Source: Streptomyces apocyni (lineage in GTDB: Bacteria; Actinomycetota; Actinomycetes; Streptomycetales; Streptomycetaceae). From it: 64,000 nt of DNA. A program made the translations under genes and the position numbers. Below are positions 35,355 to 44,367 of the stretch, piece after piece (positions within the stretch are counted from its first letter, which is position 1; every line of letters starts with the position of its first letter). The notes under the pieces were generated by a model that was not told where the DNA came from, did not search any database, and saw nothing but the letters and a program-made list of their open reading frames with translations. The stretch spans positions 295,983 through 359,982 of the forward strand of contig NZ_WHOM01000045.1 in NCBI RefSeq assembly GCF_009739465.1, written 5' to 3'.

Positions 35355-35402
35355 TGTACGGATTCCGATGTGCACTCACCCGGACACAGGGAGGGGGCCG
35401 AC

Positions 35403-36392
35403 ATGCTGATCGACACGTACGGCCGCGTGGCCACCGATCTGCGGGTCTCGCTGACGGACCGCTGCAATCTCCGCTGCACGTACTGCATGCCCGAAGAAGG
35501 CCTCCAATGGCTGGCCAAGCCCGACCTCCTCACCGATGACGAGATCGTGCGGCTGATCCGGATAGCCGTGACCCAGCTCGGGATCGAGGAAGTCCGCTTC
35601 ACCGGCGGCGAGCCGCTGCTGCGCCCCGGCCTGGTCGGCATCGTCGAGCGGTGCGCGGCCCTGGAACCCCGCCCCAAGATGTCCCTGACCAGCAACGGCA
35701 TCGGCCTCAAGCGCACCGCCAAAGCCCTCAAGGCGGCCGGCCTCGACCGGGTCAACGTCTCGCTGGACACCCTGCGCCCCGACGTCTTCAAGACCCTCAC
35801 CCGCCGCGACCGCCACCAGGACGTCCTGGACGGCATGGCGGCCGCCCGTGAGGCCGGACTGACCCCGGTCAAGGTCAACGCCGTACTGATGCCGGGCCTC
35901 AATGACGACGAAGCCCCCGACCTGCTCGCCTGGGCCGTGGAGAACGACTACGAGCTGCGGTTCATCGAGCAGATGCCGCTGGACGCCCAGCACGGCTGGA
36001 AGCGCGACGGCATGATCACCGCCGGTGACATCCTGCGGTCGCTGCGCACCCGCTTCACCCTCACGGAGGAGGGGGAGCAGGAGCGCGGCTCGGCACCCGC
36101 CGAGCGCTGGACCGTCGACGGCGGACCGCACCGCGTCGGCGTGATCGCCTCGGTCACCCGCCCGTTCTGCGCGGCCTGTGACCGTACCCGCCTCACCGCT
36201 GACGGCCAGGTCCGCACCTGTCTGTTCGCGACGGAGGAGACCGACCTGCGCGCCGCCCTGCGCTCGGAGGCGCCGGACGAGGAGATAGCCCGCATCTGGA
36301 AGCTGGCGATGTGGGGCAAGAAGGCCGGTTCAGGTCTGGACGACCCGAGCTTCCTCCAGCCGTCCCGCCCGATGTCAGCGATCGGCGGCTGA
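35403..36392 (+). CDS. moaA: GTP 3',8-cyclase MoaA (molybdenum cofactor biosynthesis)
   Basis: Radical-SAM enzyme that converts GTP to 3',8-cyclo-7,8-dihydro-GTP, the first step of molybdopterin synthesis. The 329-residue product has the SAM cluster motif CNLRCTYC (Cys21, 25, 28), VRFTGGEPLLRPGL and LTSNGIGL. The C-terminal cluster ligands are PFCAACDRTRLTADGQVRTC. It ends in Gly-Gly, the family's required C-terminal motif. AGGGAGG precedes the ATG at 35403, so longer in-frame starts are rejected. No other moa gene is adjacent. The 3' end overlaps a convergent small gene by 18 bp. Confidence 0.96.
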   Translation: MLIDTYGRVATDLRVSLTDRCNLRCTYCMPEEGLQWLAKPDLLTDDEIVRLIRIAVTQLGIEEVRFTGGEPLLRPGLVGIVERCAALEPRPKMSLTSNGIGLKRTAKALKAAGLDRVNVSLDTLRPDVFKTLTRRDRHQDVLDGMAAAREAGLTPVKVNAVLMPGLNDDEAPDLLAWAVENDYELRFIEQMPLDAQHGWKRDGMITAGDILRSLRTRFTLTEEGEQERGSAPAERWTVDGGPHRVGVIASVTRPFCAACDRTRLTADGQVRTCLFATEETDLRAALRSEAPDEEIARIWKLAMWGKKAGSGLDDPSFLQPSRPMSAIGG

Positions 36393-36620
36393 CGCCTCCC
36401 AGTCCGCGAGCCGGACCACATCCTTGAGGAAGCCGCGCATGCTCAGGAACTTACTGAGGTGCTCGCGGTGTTCGTCGCAGGCCAGCCAGGTCTTGCGGCG
36501 CTCGGGAGTGTGCAGCTTCGGGTTGTTCCAGGCGAGCACCCACTGAGCGTCCGCCCGACAGCCCTTGGCGGAGCACTGCGGAGTGGCGGGGGGCTCGGGG
36601 GTCATACCGGGAAGGTTCAC
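36375..36620 (-). CDS. Small Cys/His-containing protein of unknown function
   Basis: An 81-residue protein with CSAKGC (Cys16, Cys21) and WLACDEHREHL (Cys48, His51), a probable single zinc site. Homologues are common in streptomycetes and are sometimes given an acetone carboxylase label, which the size and content do not support. The GTG at 36620 has GGGA upstream; an ATG five codons later lacks a ribosome site. It is convergent with moaA, overlapping it by 18 bp. Role unknown. Confidence 0.8.
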   Translation of the reverse strand: MNLPGMTPEPPATPQCSAKGCRADAQWVLAWNNPKLHTPERRKTWLACDEHREHLSKFLSMRGFLKDVVRLADWEASAADR

Positions 36621-36683
36621 GGTCCCAGCCTAGTAGCCCCGTAAAACCAGTAGCCCCACACAAGAGGTGGCCCCAAAAGAGGC

Positions 36684-36719
36684 GACGCCGAGCAGCCACG
36701 GGGGGAGCTGCCCGGCGTC
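36684..36719 (-). terminator. Hairpin terminator of the DUF3099 gene
   Basis: Arms GACGCCGAGCAGC (36684-36696) and GCTGCCCGGCGTC (36707-36719) pair with one mismatch. On the minus strand the stem is followed by GCCTCTTTTGG, a weak U-rich tract. It lies about 120 bp after the DUF3099 stop and before the small gene at 36620. Confidence 0.65.
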
Positions 36720-36841
36720 GGTCTGTCGCTCCGACGGGGGATGCGGAGCGCGTACGCAGTATGTCACGGGCGACCCGGTGCGGTGCACCGGAACTACATG
36801 ATTGATCTGAGCTTTTCTTGAGCTTCGTGGACTGGTACGGA

Positions 36842-37216
36842 TCAGCTCCCGCGCCCCGGCCGATCGCCCGCGGACCCCACGGTGGATTCCGCTGGAGGCT
36901 CCGCGCCGTGGTCCGAGTCGGCCGCCGCCAGCATCGGGCGGCCTGGCGTCGAGACGAACGAAGACGGCAGCGAAGGCGCGTTCTCCCGGCCCGCGTTGGC
37001 GATGACCACGGAGATATAGGGGAGCAGTACGCCGAGCACCAGCGCGACGATCGCCACATGGCGCTCGATGTTCCACAGCACGCCCGCGAGGATCACCGCG
37101 GCCGTACGGATCGACATCGAGATCACGTACCGCCGCTGTCTGCCCCGCACATCGTCCGCGAGGCTCTGCCGTGCTCCGGTGATCCGGAAGACCTCGCCGC
37201 CACGCCGCTTCCGCAT
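36842..37216 (-). CDS. DUF3099 membrane protein
   Basis: A 124-residue protein with the DUF3099 core: ITGARQSLADDVRGRQRRYVISMSIRTAAVILAGVL, then a second helix HVAIVALVLGVLLPYISVVIANAG. A Pro/Ser/Ala/Gly-rich tail of about 45 residues is probably disordered. The ATG at 37216 follows a GTG at 37219 and a GGAG; either could start. It is divergent from the GlsB gene. The family is actinobacterial and uncharacterised. Confidence 0.85.
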   Translation of the reverse strand: MRKRRGGEVFRITGARQSLADDVRGRQRRYVISMSIRTAAVILAGVLWNIERHVAIVALVLGVLLPYISVVIANAGRENAPSLPSSFVSTPGRPMLAAADSDHGAEPPAESTVGSAGDRPGRGS

Positions 37217-37429
37217 CACGCTCCACCGCCCTGCCGACTGCCGGGCTCTCCCCGGCCCGGACAGCTTCCACGGTACGCCTCGGCTGGGACACCAGGGAGA
37301 GCGGGTCCTGCCACGGCCCGGCGCGACCACCGCGTCATGCCCCGTACCCCACCGCCCGACATGCGCCGTACCGTCAGGGGACCGACACTGGCCGTAACTG
37401 CTCACCCGAGCCGTTATAAGGAGGCAGAC

Positions 37430-37702
37430 GTGGGCTGGTTGTGGGCCATCATCGTGGGATTCGTACTGGGAATCCTCGCCAAGGCGATCCTTCCCGGCAA
37501 GCAGCATCTGCCGCTGTGGATGACCACAGTGCTCGGCATCATCGGCGCGATCATCGGCAACTCGATGGCCGCGGGGTTCGGGATCGACGAGACGCGGGGG
37601 ATCGACTGGGGCCGTCACGCCCTGCAGCTGGCGGCGGCCGTGGTCCTCGTCTTCGCGGGAGACTACGTCTACAAGATGGTCAAGGGCAGACAGCCGACCT
37701 GA
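37430..37702 (+). CDS. GlsB/YeaQ/YmgE family small membrane protein
   Basis: A 90-residue protein with three hydrophobic segments. WLWAIIVGFVLGILAKAILPGK is the family N-terminal signature, and WMTTVLGIIGAIIGNSMA carries the glycine-rich second helix. Members are induced by envelope or oxidative stress but have no defined biochemistry. AAGGAGG before the GTG at 37430 sets the start. The gene is followed by a bidirectional terminator shared with convergent tyrS. Confidence 0.9.
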   Translation: MGWLWAIIVGFVLGILAKAILPGKQHLPLWMTTVLGIIGAIIGNSMAAGFGIDETRGIDWGRHALQLAAAVVLVFAGDYVYKMVKGRQPT

Positions 37703-37713
37703 CACGGGAGCAT

Positions 37714-37750
37714 GCGAAAGGGCCGGTCCACGGGGGACCGGCCCCTTCGC
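37714..37750. terminator. Bidirectional terminator between GlsB and tyrS
   Basis: Arms GCGAAAGGGCCGGTCC (37714-37729) and GGACCGGCCCCTTCGC (37735-37750) pair with one mismatch around a 5-nt loop. It lies between two convergent genes, 12 and 37 bp from their stops. Confidence 0.85.
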
Positions 37751-37786
37751 ACGCCTGCTGCCCGCGCGCGTCGCGCGGCTGTCGCG

Positions 37787-39055
37787 TCAGCCCGCGACGA
37801 CCTCGATCGCCGCGAGGTTCTTCTTGCCCCGGCGCAGCACCAGCCAGCGCCCGTGCAGCAGATCCGCCGCGTCCGCGACCGCGTCCTCGCCGGTGACCTT
37901 CGCGTTGTTCACGTAGGCCCCGCCCTCCTTGACCGTGCGGCGGGCGGCCGACTTGCTCGCTACCAGACCGACCTCGGCGAACAGGTCCACCACTGGACCG
38001 AGCTCGCCGACCCGTGCGTGCGGCACCTCGGAGAGCGCCGCGCTCAGCGTCGCCTCGTCCAGCTCGCCCAGGTCACCCTGGCCGAACAGCGCCTTGGACG
38101 CGGCGATGACCGCCGCGCACTGGTCAGCGCCGTGCACCAGCGTCGTCAGCTCCTCGGCGAGCGCCCGCTGAGCGGTCCGCGCCTGCGGCCGCTCCTCGGT
38201 CAGCTTCTCCAGCTCTTCCAGCTCCGTCCGGCTCTTGAAGCTGAGGATGCGCATGTACGTCGAGATGTCACGGTCGTCGACATTCAGCCAGAACTGGTAG
38301 AAGGCGTACGGCGTGGTCATCTCCGGGTCCAGCCAGATCGCACCGCCCTCGGTCTTGCCGAACTTGGTCCCGTCCGCCTTGGTCATCAGCGGCGTGGCCA
38401 GGGCGTGCACGGCCGCATGCGGCTCCAGGCGGTGGATCAGGTCCAGACCCGCGGTGAGGTTGCCCCACTGGTCGCTGCCGCCCTGCTGCAGGACACAGCC
38501 GTAGCGCCGGTACAGCTCCAGGAAGTCCATGCTCTGCAGCAGCTGGTAGCTGAACTCGGTGTAGCTGATGCCCTCGTCGGACTCCAGGCGGCGGGCGATG
38601 GAGTCCTTCGTGAGCATCTTGTTCACCCGGAAGTGCTTGCCGATGTCCCGCAGGAACTCGATGGCGGACATGCCCGCCGTCCAGTCCAGGTTGTTGACCA
38701 TGGTGGCCGCGTTCGGGCCCTCGAAGGTGAGGAAGGGCTCGATCTGGGCGCGCAGCCGCGCGACCCATCGCGCGATGGTCTCCGGGTCGTTCAGGGTGCG
38801 CTCGGCGGTAGGACGGGGGTCGCCGATCTGCCCGGTCGCCCCGCCCACCAGCGCCAGCGGCCGGTGCCCGGCCTGCTGGAGGCGGCGGACGGTGAGCACC
38901 TGCACCAGATGCCCGACGTGCAGGCTGGCCGCGGTCGGGTCGAAGCCGCAATAGAACGTGACGGGTCCGTCCGCGAGCGCCTTGCGCAATGCGTCCTCGT
39001 CAGTGGACTGGGCGAACAGCCCGCGCCACTTCAGCTCGTCGACGATGTCCGTCAC
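37787..39055 (-). CDS. tyrS: Tyrosyl-tRNA synthetase
   Basis: Class I synthetase that charges tRNA-Tyr. The 422-residue product has [17 protein letters not shown] (HIGH equivalent), the tyrosine-binding [14 protein letters not shown] and [22 protein letters not shown] is the KMSKS equivalent, and a C-terminal S4-like RNA-binding domain (about residues 355-420, [22 protein letters not shown]) completes it. This is the standard bacterial TyrRS. The GTG at 39055 has AAGGAG 11 bases upstream. No T-box leader motif is visible. It lies 63 bp after tldE on the same strand. Confidence 0.96.
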   Translation of the reverse strand: MTDIVDELKWRGLFAQSTDEDALRKALADGPVTFYCGFDPTAASLHVGHLVQVLTVRRLQQAGHRPLALVGGATGQIGDPRPTAERTLNDPETIARWVARLRAQIEPFLTFEGPNAATMVNNLDWTAGMSAIEFLRDIGKHFRVNKMLTKDSIARRLESDEGISYTEFSYQLLQSMDFLELYRRYGCVLQQGGSDQWGNLTAGLDLIHRLEPHAAVHALATPLMTKADGTKFGKTEGGAIWLDPEMTTPYAFYQFWLNVDDRDISTYMRILSFKSRTELEELEKLTEERPQARTAQRALAEELTTLVHGADQCAAVIAASKALFGQGDLGELDEATLSAALSEVPHARVGELGPVVDLFAEVGLVASKSAARRTVKEGGAYVNNAKVTGEDAVADAADLLHGRWLVLRRGKKNLAAIEVVAG

Positions 39056-39118
39056 GGTTCTCGTGTCTCCTTGGTGCGCGATGGGTGGCCCGCTGTGCGG
39101 TAGCGGACACTCCTGAGG

Positions 39119-40525
39119 TTATACGCCCTGGCTGACAGAGCTCATATGGAAATCGGGCACCCGCAGCGGAGGCATCGCGGCGCGGGTGAACCAGTCGCTC
39201 CACTCACGCGGCAGGGTCTGCTCGGTACGACCGGCCGCCACCGCCCGTCCCAGCAGGTCGACCGGCGACTCGTTGAAGCGGAAGTTGTTGACCTCGCCCA
39301 CCACTTCGCCGTTCTCCACCAGATAGACCCCGTCCCTGGTCAGTCCGGTCAGCAACAGCGTCGCCGGGTCGACCTCGCGGATGTACCAGAGGCACGTCAG
39401 CAGCAGTCCGCGCTCGGTCGTGGCCACCATCTCCTCAAGCGAGCGGCCGTCACCGCCGTCCAGGATCAGGTTGTCGATGGGCGGGGCGACGGGCAGCCCG
39501 GTCAGACCGGCGCTGTGCCGGGTGGTCACCAGATGTGCCAGCGCCCCCTCGCTCATCCACTCGGTCGCGGTCAGCGGCAGACCGTTGTCGAAGACCGACG
39601 CGTCGTCGCCCGAGGCATGCGCGAGGACGAACGGCGCCGACTCCAGACCGGGCTCGTTCGGGTCGCTGCGCAGGGTCAGCGGCAACTCGGACAGCTTCTC
39701 GCCGACCCGGGTGTGCCCGCCCGGCCTGCTGAACACCGTCCGCCCCTCCGCCGCGTCCCGGGCCGCCGACGACCACAGCTGGTAGATCAGCAGATCGGCC
39801 ACCGCGGTCGGCGGCAGCAGCGTCTCGTACCGCCCCGCTGGCAGCTCGATCCGCCGCTCGGCCCAGCGCAGCCGCGTCGCCAGCTCCGCGTCCAGCTCGC
39901 CGGGGTCCACATCCGTGAAGTCACGGGTGGAACGACCCGCCCACGCCGAGCGGGTGCGGTCGGGGGACTTGGCGTTCAGCTCCAGGGTCCCGGTCGGCTG
40001 GTCGTGCCGCAGCCGCAGGCCCGTGGACGTACCGAGATAGCTCGACACCACCCCGTGATGGGCGAATCCGTACAACTCCCGCCCGCCAGCCCGCGCCCGG
40101 GCGAACGCCTCGCCCAGGGCCGGCGCGAACTCCTCGAATACGGCGGACGAGGTCTCGGCGGGCGCGTCCGTGAAGTCGGCGGACGGCGGCCGCGCCGCCA
40201 CCAGCGGCTGCGCGTCCTCAGCCGGTCCGGCGCCGCGGGCGGCGGCCTCGGAGGCGCGCACCACGCCCTCCAGCTCGTCAGCCGTGATGGCCGAGCGCGA
40301 GACGACACCCGACGCGGTGCCCTGCTTGCCGTCGACCGTGGAGATCACGGTCAGGGTGCGCCCGCGGGTGACGCCGTTGGTGGTCAGGGCGTTGCCCGCC
40401 CAGCGCAGATTGGCTGTCGACGCCTCGTCGGCGATGACCACGCAGCCGTCGGCCTCGGACAGCTCCAGCGCACGCTCAACGATGTCGTGCGGCTTGTTCG
40501 TACGGCGCGTACGGGACGACGTCAT
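39119..40525 (-). CDS. tldE: TldE/PmbA-type subunit of the TldD/TldE metalloprotease
   Basis: A 468-residue TldE-like protein, the non-metal partner that forms a heterodimer with TldD and degrades unfolded or leader peptides. It has the family phrases RWAGNALTTNGVTRGRTLTVIS near the N-terminus, VAPPIDNLILDGG and GVYLVENGEVVGEVNNFRFNESP near the C-terminus. As expected for TldE, no HExxxH is present. The ATG at 40525 overlaps the tldD stop by four bases, so the subunits are translated in coupled, balanced amounts. Confidence 0.94.
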   Translation of the reverse strand: MTSSRTRRTNKPHDIVERALELSEADGCVVIADEASTANLRWAGNALTTNGVTRGRTLTVISTVDGKQGTASGVVSRSAITADELEGVVRASEAAARGAGPAEDAQPLVAARPPSADFTDAPAETSSAVFEEFAPALGEAFARARAGGRELYGFAHHGVVSSYLGTSTGLRLRHDQPTGTLELNAKSPDRTRSAWAGRSTRDFTDVDPGELDAELATRLRWAERRIELPAGRYETLLPPTAVADLLIYQLWSSAARDAAEGRTVFSRPGGHTRVGEKLSELPLTLRSDPNEPGLESAPFVLAHASGDDASVFDNGLPLTATEWMSEGALAHLVTTRHSAGLTGLPVAPPIDNLILDGGDGRSLEEMVATTERGLLLTCLWYIREVDPATLLLTGLTRDGVYLVENGEVVGEVNNFRFNESPVDLLGRAVAAGRTEQTLPREWSDWFTRAAMPPLRVPDFHMSSVSQGV

Positions 40526-42045
40526 CGACCGGCCTCCTGGGTGGTGTTGAGGATGTTCACGCCCTGGAACAGGGCGGACGGGCAGCCATGGGAGACGGCC
40601 GCGACCTGCCCCGGCTGCGCCTTGCCGCAGTTGAAGGCACCGCCCAGGACATACGTGTCAGGGCCGCCGACCGCGGCCATCGAACCCCAGAAGTCGGTGG
40701 TGGTCGCCTGATACGCGGCATCGCGCACCTGGCCCGCGAGCCGCCCGTTCTCGATCTTGAAGAAGCGTTGCGCCGTGAACTGGAAGTTATAGCGCTGCAT
40801 ATCGATCGACCATGAGCGATCGCCCACCACATAGATGCCGCGCTCGACCCCGGCGATCAGCGCGTCCGTCGACGGCCCGTCGGGCGCGGGTCGCAGCGAC
40901 ACGTTCGCCATCCGCTGCACCGGCACATGCTCGGGGGAGTCGGCGTAGGCGCAGCCGTTGGAGCGCTCGAAGCCGGTGAGCCTGGCGATGCGCCGGTCCA
41001 GCTGGTACCCGGTCAGGGTGCCGTCCCTGACCAGGTCCCAGGACTGGGCGGCGACGCCCTCGTCGTCGTACCCGATCGTGGCGAGACCGTGCTCGGCGGT
41101 CCGGTCACCGGTCACGTTCATGATCTCGGAGCCGTACTTCAGCTTCCCGAGCTGGTCGAAGGTCGCGAACGAGGTCCCCGCGTACGCCGCCTCGTAGCCC
41201 AGCGCGCGGTCCAGCTCGGTGGCGTGGCCGATCGACTCGTGGATGGTCAGCCACAGATTCGACGGATCGACGACCAGGTCGTACGCCCCCGGCTCGACGC
41301 TCGGCGCGCGCAGCTTCTCGGCAAGCAGCTCCGGCAGCCGCGCCAGCTCCGCGTCCCAGTCCCAGACGGAACCGGTCAGATACTCCCAGCCGCGTCCGAC
41401 CGGCGGCGCGATGGTGCGCATCGACTCGAACGCGCCGCTTTCGTCGTCCACCGCGACCGCGGTCAGCTGCGGGTGCAGCCGGACGCGCTGCTGGGTGGTG
41501 ACGGTGCCCGCCGTATCCGCGTAGAACTTGTTCTCGTGCACGGTCAGCAGCGAGGCGTCAGCATGCGCGACGCCCTCTGCGGCCAGCAGCCGCGTGCTCC
41601 AGTCGGCGAGCAGGTCCGTCTTCTCCGCGTCCGGCACCGCGAACGGGTCAAGCTCGTACGCGGAGACCCAGGTCTTCTCGGCGTGTACCGGCTCGGCGGC
41701 CAGCTCGACGCGCTCGTCCGATCCGGCGGCCTTGATCACCTGTGCCGACAGCTTCGCCATCGCCACGGCCTGACTCGCCACCCGCGCGGCCGCGTCCATG
41801 GTCAGATCCACGCCAGACGCGAAGCCCCAGGCGCCTCCGTGCACCACCCGTACCGCGTACCCCAGATCGGTGGTGTCGGAGGACCCGGAGGGCTTGGCGT
41901 CGCGCAGCCGCCAGGCCGCGTTGCGTACCCGCTCGAGGCGGAAGTCCGCGTGCTCGGCGCCCAGCGCGCGTGCCCGGGCGAGCGCCGCGTCGGCGAGCGC
42001 CCGTAGCGGTAGCGCCAGGAACTCCTGGTCGATGTCATGGGCCAC
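40522..42045 (-). CDS. tldD: TldD metalloprotease subunit
   Basis: The catalytic 507-residue TldD subunit. LWLTIHESIGHATELDRALGYE carries the zinc motif HExxxH and the downstream Cys ligand lies in SHGCPSALFQG. Targets in other bacteria include microcin and RiPP precursors and CcdA, but no RiPP gene is near. The GTG at 42045 has GGGGAGG six bases upstream; in-frame codons back to 42081 lack one. It is the first gene of tldD-tldE, possibly with tyrS downstream. Confidence 0.94.
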   Translation of the reverse strand: MAHDIDQEFLALPLRALADAALARARALGAEHADFRLERVRNAAWRLRDAKPSGSSDTTDLGYAVRVVHGGAWGFASGVDLTMDAAARVASQAVAMAKLSAQVIKAAGSDERVELAAEPVHAEKTWVSAYELDPFAVPDAEKTDLLADWSTRLLAAEGVAHADASLLTVHENKFYADTAGTVTTQQRVRLHPQLTAVAVDDESGAFESMRTIAPPVGRGWEYLTGSVWDWDAELARLPELLAEKLRAPSVEPGAYDLVVDPSNLWLTIHESIGHATELDRALGYEAAYAGTSFATFDQLGKLKYGSEIMNVTGDRTAEHGLATIGYDDEGVAAQSWDLVRDGTLTGYQLDRRIARLTGFERSNGCAYADSPEHVPVQRMANVSLRPAPDGPSTDALIAGVERGIYVVGDRSWSIDMQRYNFQFTAQRFFKIENGRLAGQVRDAAYQATTTDFWGSMAAVGGPDTYVLGGAFNCGKAQPGQVAAVSHGCPSALFQGVNILNTTQEAGR

Positions 42046-42069
42046 GTCCGGCCTCCCCTTCTCACACAC

Positions 42070-42100
42070 GCCGTTTCTCACGCATGCCGTTTCTCACGCA
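42070..42100. repeat. 16-bp tandem duplication upstream of tldD
   Basis: GCCGTTTCTCACGCA occurs at 42070-42084 and 42086-42100 with a 16-bp period, 25-55 bp before the tldD start. It lies where a promoter or 5' untranslated region is expected. A separate 10-bp tandem (TCAGACCGCT twice, 42260-42279) lies near the divergent fabG start. Confidence 0.8.
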
Positions 42101-42296
42101 CCGTCGATTCGCCAAACCGAAGTGAAGCATGGTCGTTCGCCTCCCGTCGGGTGATCGCGCGCGAGGCGGCTGACTGTAGGGATCCGACAGGGACTGTCCT
42201 GAGCCACTGTCGGTGAGCGATTCTCCGGATCAGGGGCCGTACCGATAGTTTGAAGCGCGTCAGACCGCTTCAGACCGCTATCGAAAGGGTGATCCG

Positions 42297-43001
42297 TTGA
42301 GCCGCTCGGTTCTCGTCACCGGAGGAAACCGGGGCATCGGCCTTGCCATTGCCCAGGCCTTCGCCGACGCAGGGGACAAGGTCGCGATCACATACCGCTC
42401 GGGTGAACCGCCAGCGGGCTTCCTCGGCGTCAAGTGCGACATCACCGACGCCGAGCAGGTGGAGCAGGCCTACAAGGAGATCGAGGAGAAGCACGGTCCC
42501 GTCGAGGTGCTGGTGGCCAACGCCGGTATCACCAAGGACCAGCTCCTGATGCGGATGTCCGAGGACGACTTCACCTCCGTCCTGGACACCAACCTCACCG
42601 GCACCTTCCGCGTGGTCAAGCGGGCCAACCGCGCCATGCTGCGAGCCAAGAAGGGCCGCGTCGTCCTGATCTCCTCGGTGGTCGGTCTGCTCGGCTCGGC
42701 AGGCCAGGCGAACTACGCCGCCTCCAAGGCCGGTCTGGTCGGTTTCGCGCGTTCGCTGGCCCGGGAGCTCGGCTCGCGCAACATCACCTTCAACGTCGTC
42801 GCGCCCGGCTTCGTGGACACCGACATGACGCAGGCGCTCAGCGACGAGCAGCGTGCGGGCATCGTCGCCCAGGTGCCCCTTGGCCGCTACGCGCAGCCCG
42901 GGGAGATCGCCGCCGCGGTGCGTTTCCTCGCGTCCGATGACGCCTCGTACATCACTGGAGCCGTCATCCCGGTTGACGGCGGATTGGGCATGGGTCACTG
43001 A
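42297..43001 (+). CDS. fabG: 3-oxoacyl-ACP reductase FabG
   Basis: NADPH-dependent reductase of the fatty-acid elongation cycle. The 234-residue product has TGGNRGIGLAIAQAF (cofactor loop), NAGITKD and the intact Ser-Tyr-Lys set in ISSVVGLLGSAGQANYAASKAGL. The end, YITGAVIPVDGGLGMGH, is typical. It begins with TTG at 42297, preceded by AAAGGG at eight bases; no better ATG exists near the conserved start. It forms an operon with fabI, four bases apart. In S. coelicolor the pair is SCO1815-SCO1814, as recalled. Confidence 0.94.
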   Translation: MSRSVLVTGGNRGIGLAIAQAFADAGDKVAITYRSGEPPAGFLGVKCDITDAEQVEQAYKEIEEKHGPVEVLVANAGITKDQLLMRMSEDDFTSVLDTNLTGTFRVVKRANRAMLRAKKGRVVLISSVVGLLGSAGQANYAASKAGLVGFARSLARELGSRNITFNVVAPGFVDTDMTQALSDEQRAGIVAQVPLGRYAQPGEIAAAVRFLASDDASYITGAVIPVDGGLGMGH

Positions 43002-43005
43002 TCTC

Positions 43006-43776
43006 ATGAGCGGAATCCTCGACGGCAAGCGCATCCTCATCACGGGTGTGCTGATGGAGTCGTCCATCGCCTTCCACACCGCCAAGCTGGCGCAGGAGCA
43101 GGGCGCGGAGATCATCCTGACCGCCTTCCCGCGGCCCACGCTGACCGAGCGCATCGCCAAGAGGCTCCCGAAGCCCACCAAGGTCATCGAGCTGGACGTC
43201 AGCAACGACGAGCACCTGGCCGGGCTCGAGGAGCAGGTGCGCGAGGAACTCGGCGGGCTGGACGGCGTCGTCCACTCGATCGGCTTCGCCCCGCAGGACG
43301 CCCTCGGCGGCAACTTCCTCAACACGCCCTTCGAGTCGGTCGCCACGGCGATGCACATCTCGGCCTTCTCGCTGAAGTCGCTGACGATGGCCTGCCTGCC
43401 GCTGATGTCGGAGGAGGGCGGCTCGGTGGTCGGTCTGACCTTCGACGCGCAGTTCGCGTGGCCGCAGTACGACTGGATGGGCCCGGCCAAGGCCGCCCTC
43501 GAGGCCACCTCCCGCTACATGGCGCGTGACCTGGGCAAGCAGAACATCCGCTGCAACCTGATCTCGGCGGGCCCGCTCGGCTCGATGGCCGCCAAGTCGA
43601 TTCCCGGCTTCTCGGAGCTGGCGTCCGTCTGGGACGACCGCGCGCCGCTCGAGTGGAACCTGGCCGACCCCGAGCCGGCCGGCCGCGGTGTGGTCGCCCT
43701 GCTCTCGGACTGGTTCCCGAAGACGACCGGCGAGATCATCCACGTCGACGGCGGCCTGCACGCGATCGGCGCCTGA
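43006..43776 (+). CDS. fabI: Enoyl-ACP reductase FabI/InhA
   Basis: NADH-dependent enoyl-ACP reductase that completes each elongation cycle. The 256-residue product has ITGVLMESSIAFHTAK (the SDR loop of FabI), HSIGFAPQDALGG and VGLTFDAQFAWPQYDWMGPAKAALEA, where Tyr-x6-Lys is the FabI active-site pair. It resembles the mycobacterial InhA branch. The ATG at 43006 lies four bases after the fabG stop. The enzyme is the target of triclosan and isoniazid-type inhibitors. Confidence 0.95.
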   Translation: MSGILDGKRILITGVLMESSIAFHTAKLAQEQGAEIILTAFPRPTLTERIAKRLPKPTKVIELDVSNDEHLAGLEEQVREELGGLDGVVHSIGFAPQDALGGNFLNTPFESVATAMHISAFSLKSLTMACLPLMSEEGGSVVGLTFDAQFAWPQYDWMGPAKAALEATSRYMARDLGKQNIRCNLISAGPLGSMAAKSIPGFSELASVWDDRAPLEWNLADPEPAGRGVVALLSDWFPKTTGEIIHVDGGLHAIGA

Positions 43777-43797
43777 GCGGTTCCGACGCCGTACGGC

Positions 43798-43842
43798 GGT
43801 GATGCCCCGTTCCTCGCGCGCTGCGGGGCACCGGGCATCACC
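43798..43842 (+). terminator. Terminator after fabG-fabI
   Basis: Arms GGTGATGCCC (43798-43807) and GGGCATCACC (43833-43842) flank a loop that can itself fold (GCCCCG with CGGGGC). The element begins 22 bp after the fabI stop. Confidence 0.75.
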
Positions 43843-43968
43843 CGTTTGGTCGTATGGCCGGGCGGGCCAGCCGCGTACCGCACAAGCTGAAGGCGGAGTT
43901 TCCCCCTTGTGGTGCAGCCGCGGCGGCGTTCACCGCCTTGCCGCAGTACGGCCGAGGAGGTCCCGCTT

Positions 43969-44346
43969 GTGCGCAGAACACGCTCCCTCCGCCCGGCGCG
44001 CACCTGGTTCGCGGCAGTCTGCGGCCTTGCCCTGCTGTTCGTACTGCCGTCCGATGCCGTGTCCCAGCCATCCAGTGACGCCATCGAGAGCCACGCGCGC
44101 GTGCGCGATGAGCCCCGGCCGTTCGGAGCCATCTGCCGGATCGAGGTCGATGGGTCGGACGCGGTCGCGTACTGCCACAACCCCTACCCGGAGACGGACC
44201 ACGTCCGCCTGCACATCGAGTGCGCGCGCTGGTGGGACATCGACACCGACGGGGCGCCGGTCGCGGTGGAACCGGCGATGACGGAACGGCTCGCCGGGCG
44301 CTGCTGGAAGGAGATCGACACGGTCTGGGTCAGCCACGCACGCTGA
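43969..44346 (+). CDS. Small secreted protein with four cysteines
   Basis: A 125-residue precursor. The signal peptide is about residues 1-32 (RPARTWFAAVCGLALLFVLPSDAVS). The mature part has Cys in ICRIEV, AYCHNP, IECARW and GRCWKE, suited to two disulfides, and is rich in Trp, Asp and His. I recognise no family beyond streptomycete hypothetical proteins. GAGGAGG eight bases before the GTG at 43969 decides the start. It is monocistronic, 192 bp after fabI and 21 bp from the convergent GntR gene. Confidence 0.8.
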   Translation: MRRTRSLRPARTWFAAVCGLALLFVLPSDAVSQPSSDAIESHARVRDEPRPFGAICRIEVDGSDAVAYCHNPYPETDHVRLHIECARWWDIDTDGAPVAVEPAMTERLAGRCWKEIDTVWVSHAR

Positions 44347-44367
44347 CGGGCCTTCCGTGGTGATTAC

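Noticed and set aside
35195..35402. Molybdenum-cofactor riboswitch before moaA
   Set aside because: No Moco-motif elements are visible; the region contains the actP terminator and a 16-bp duplication only.
39056..39118. T-box leader before tyrS
   Set aside because: The gap is only 63 bp and has no T-box sequence or specifier hairpin.
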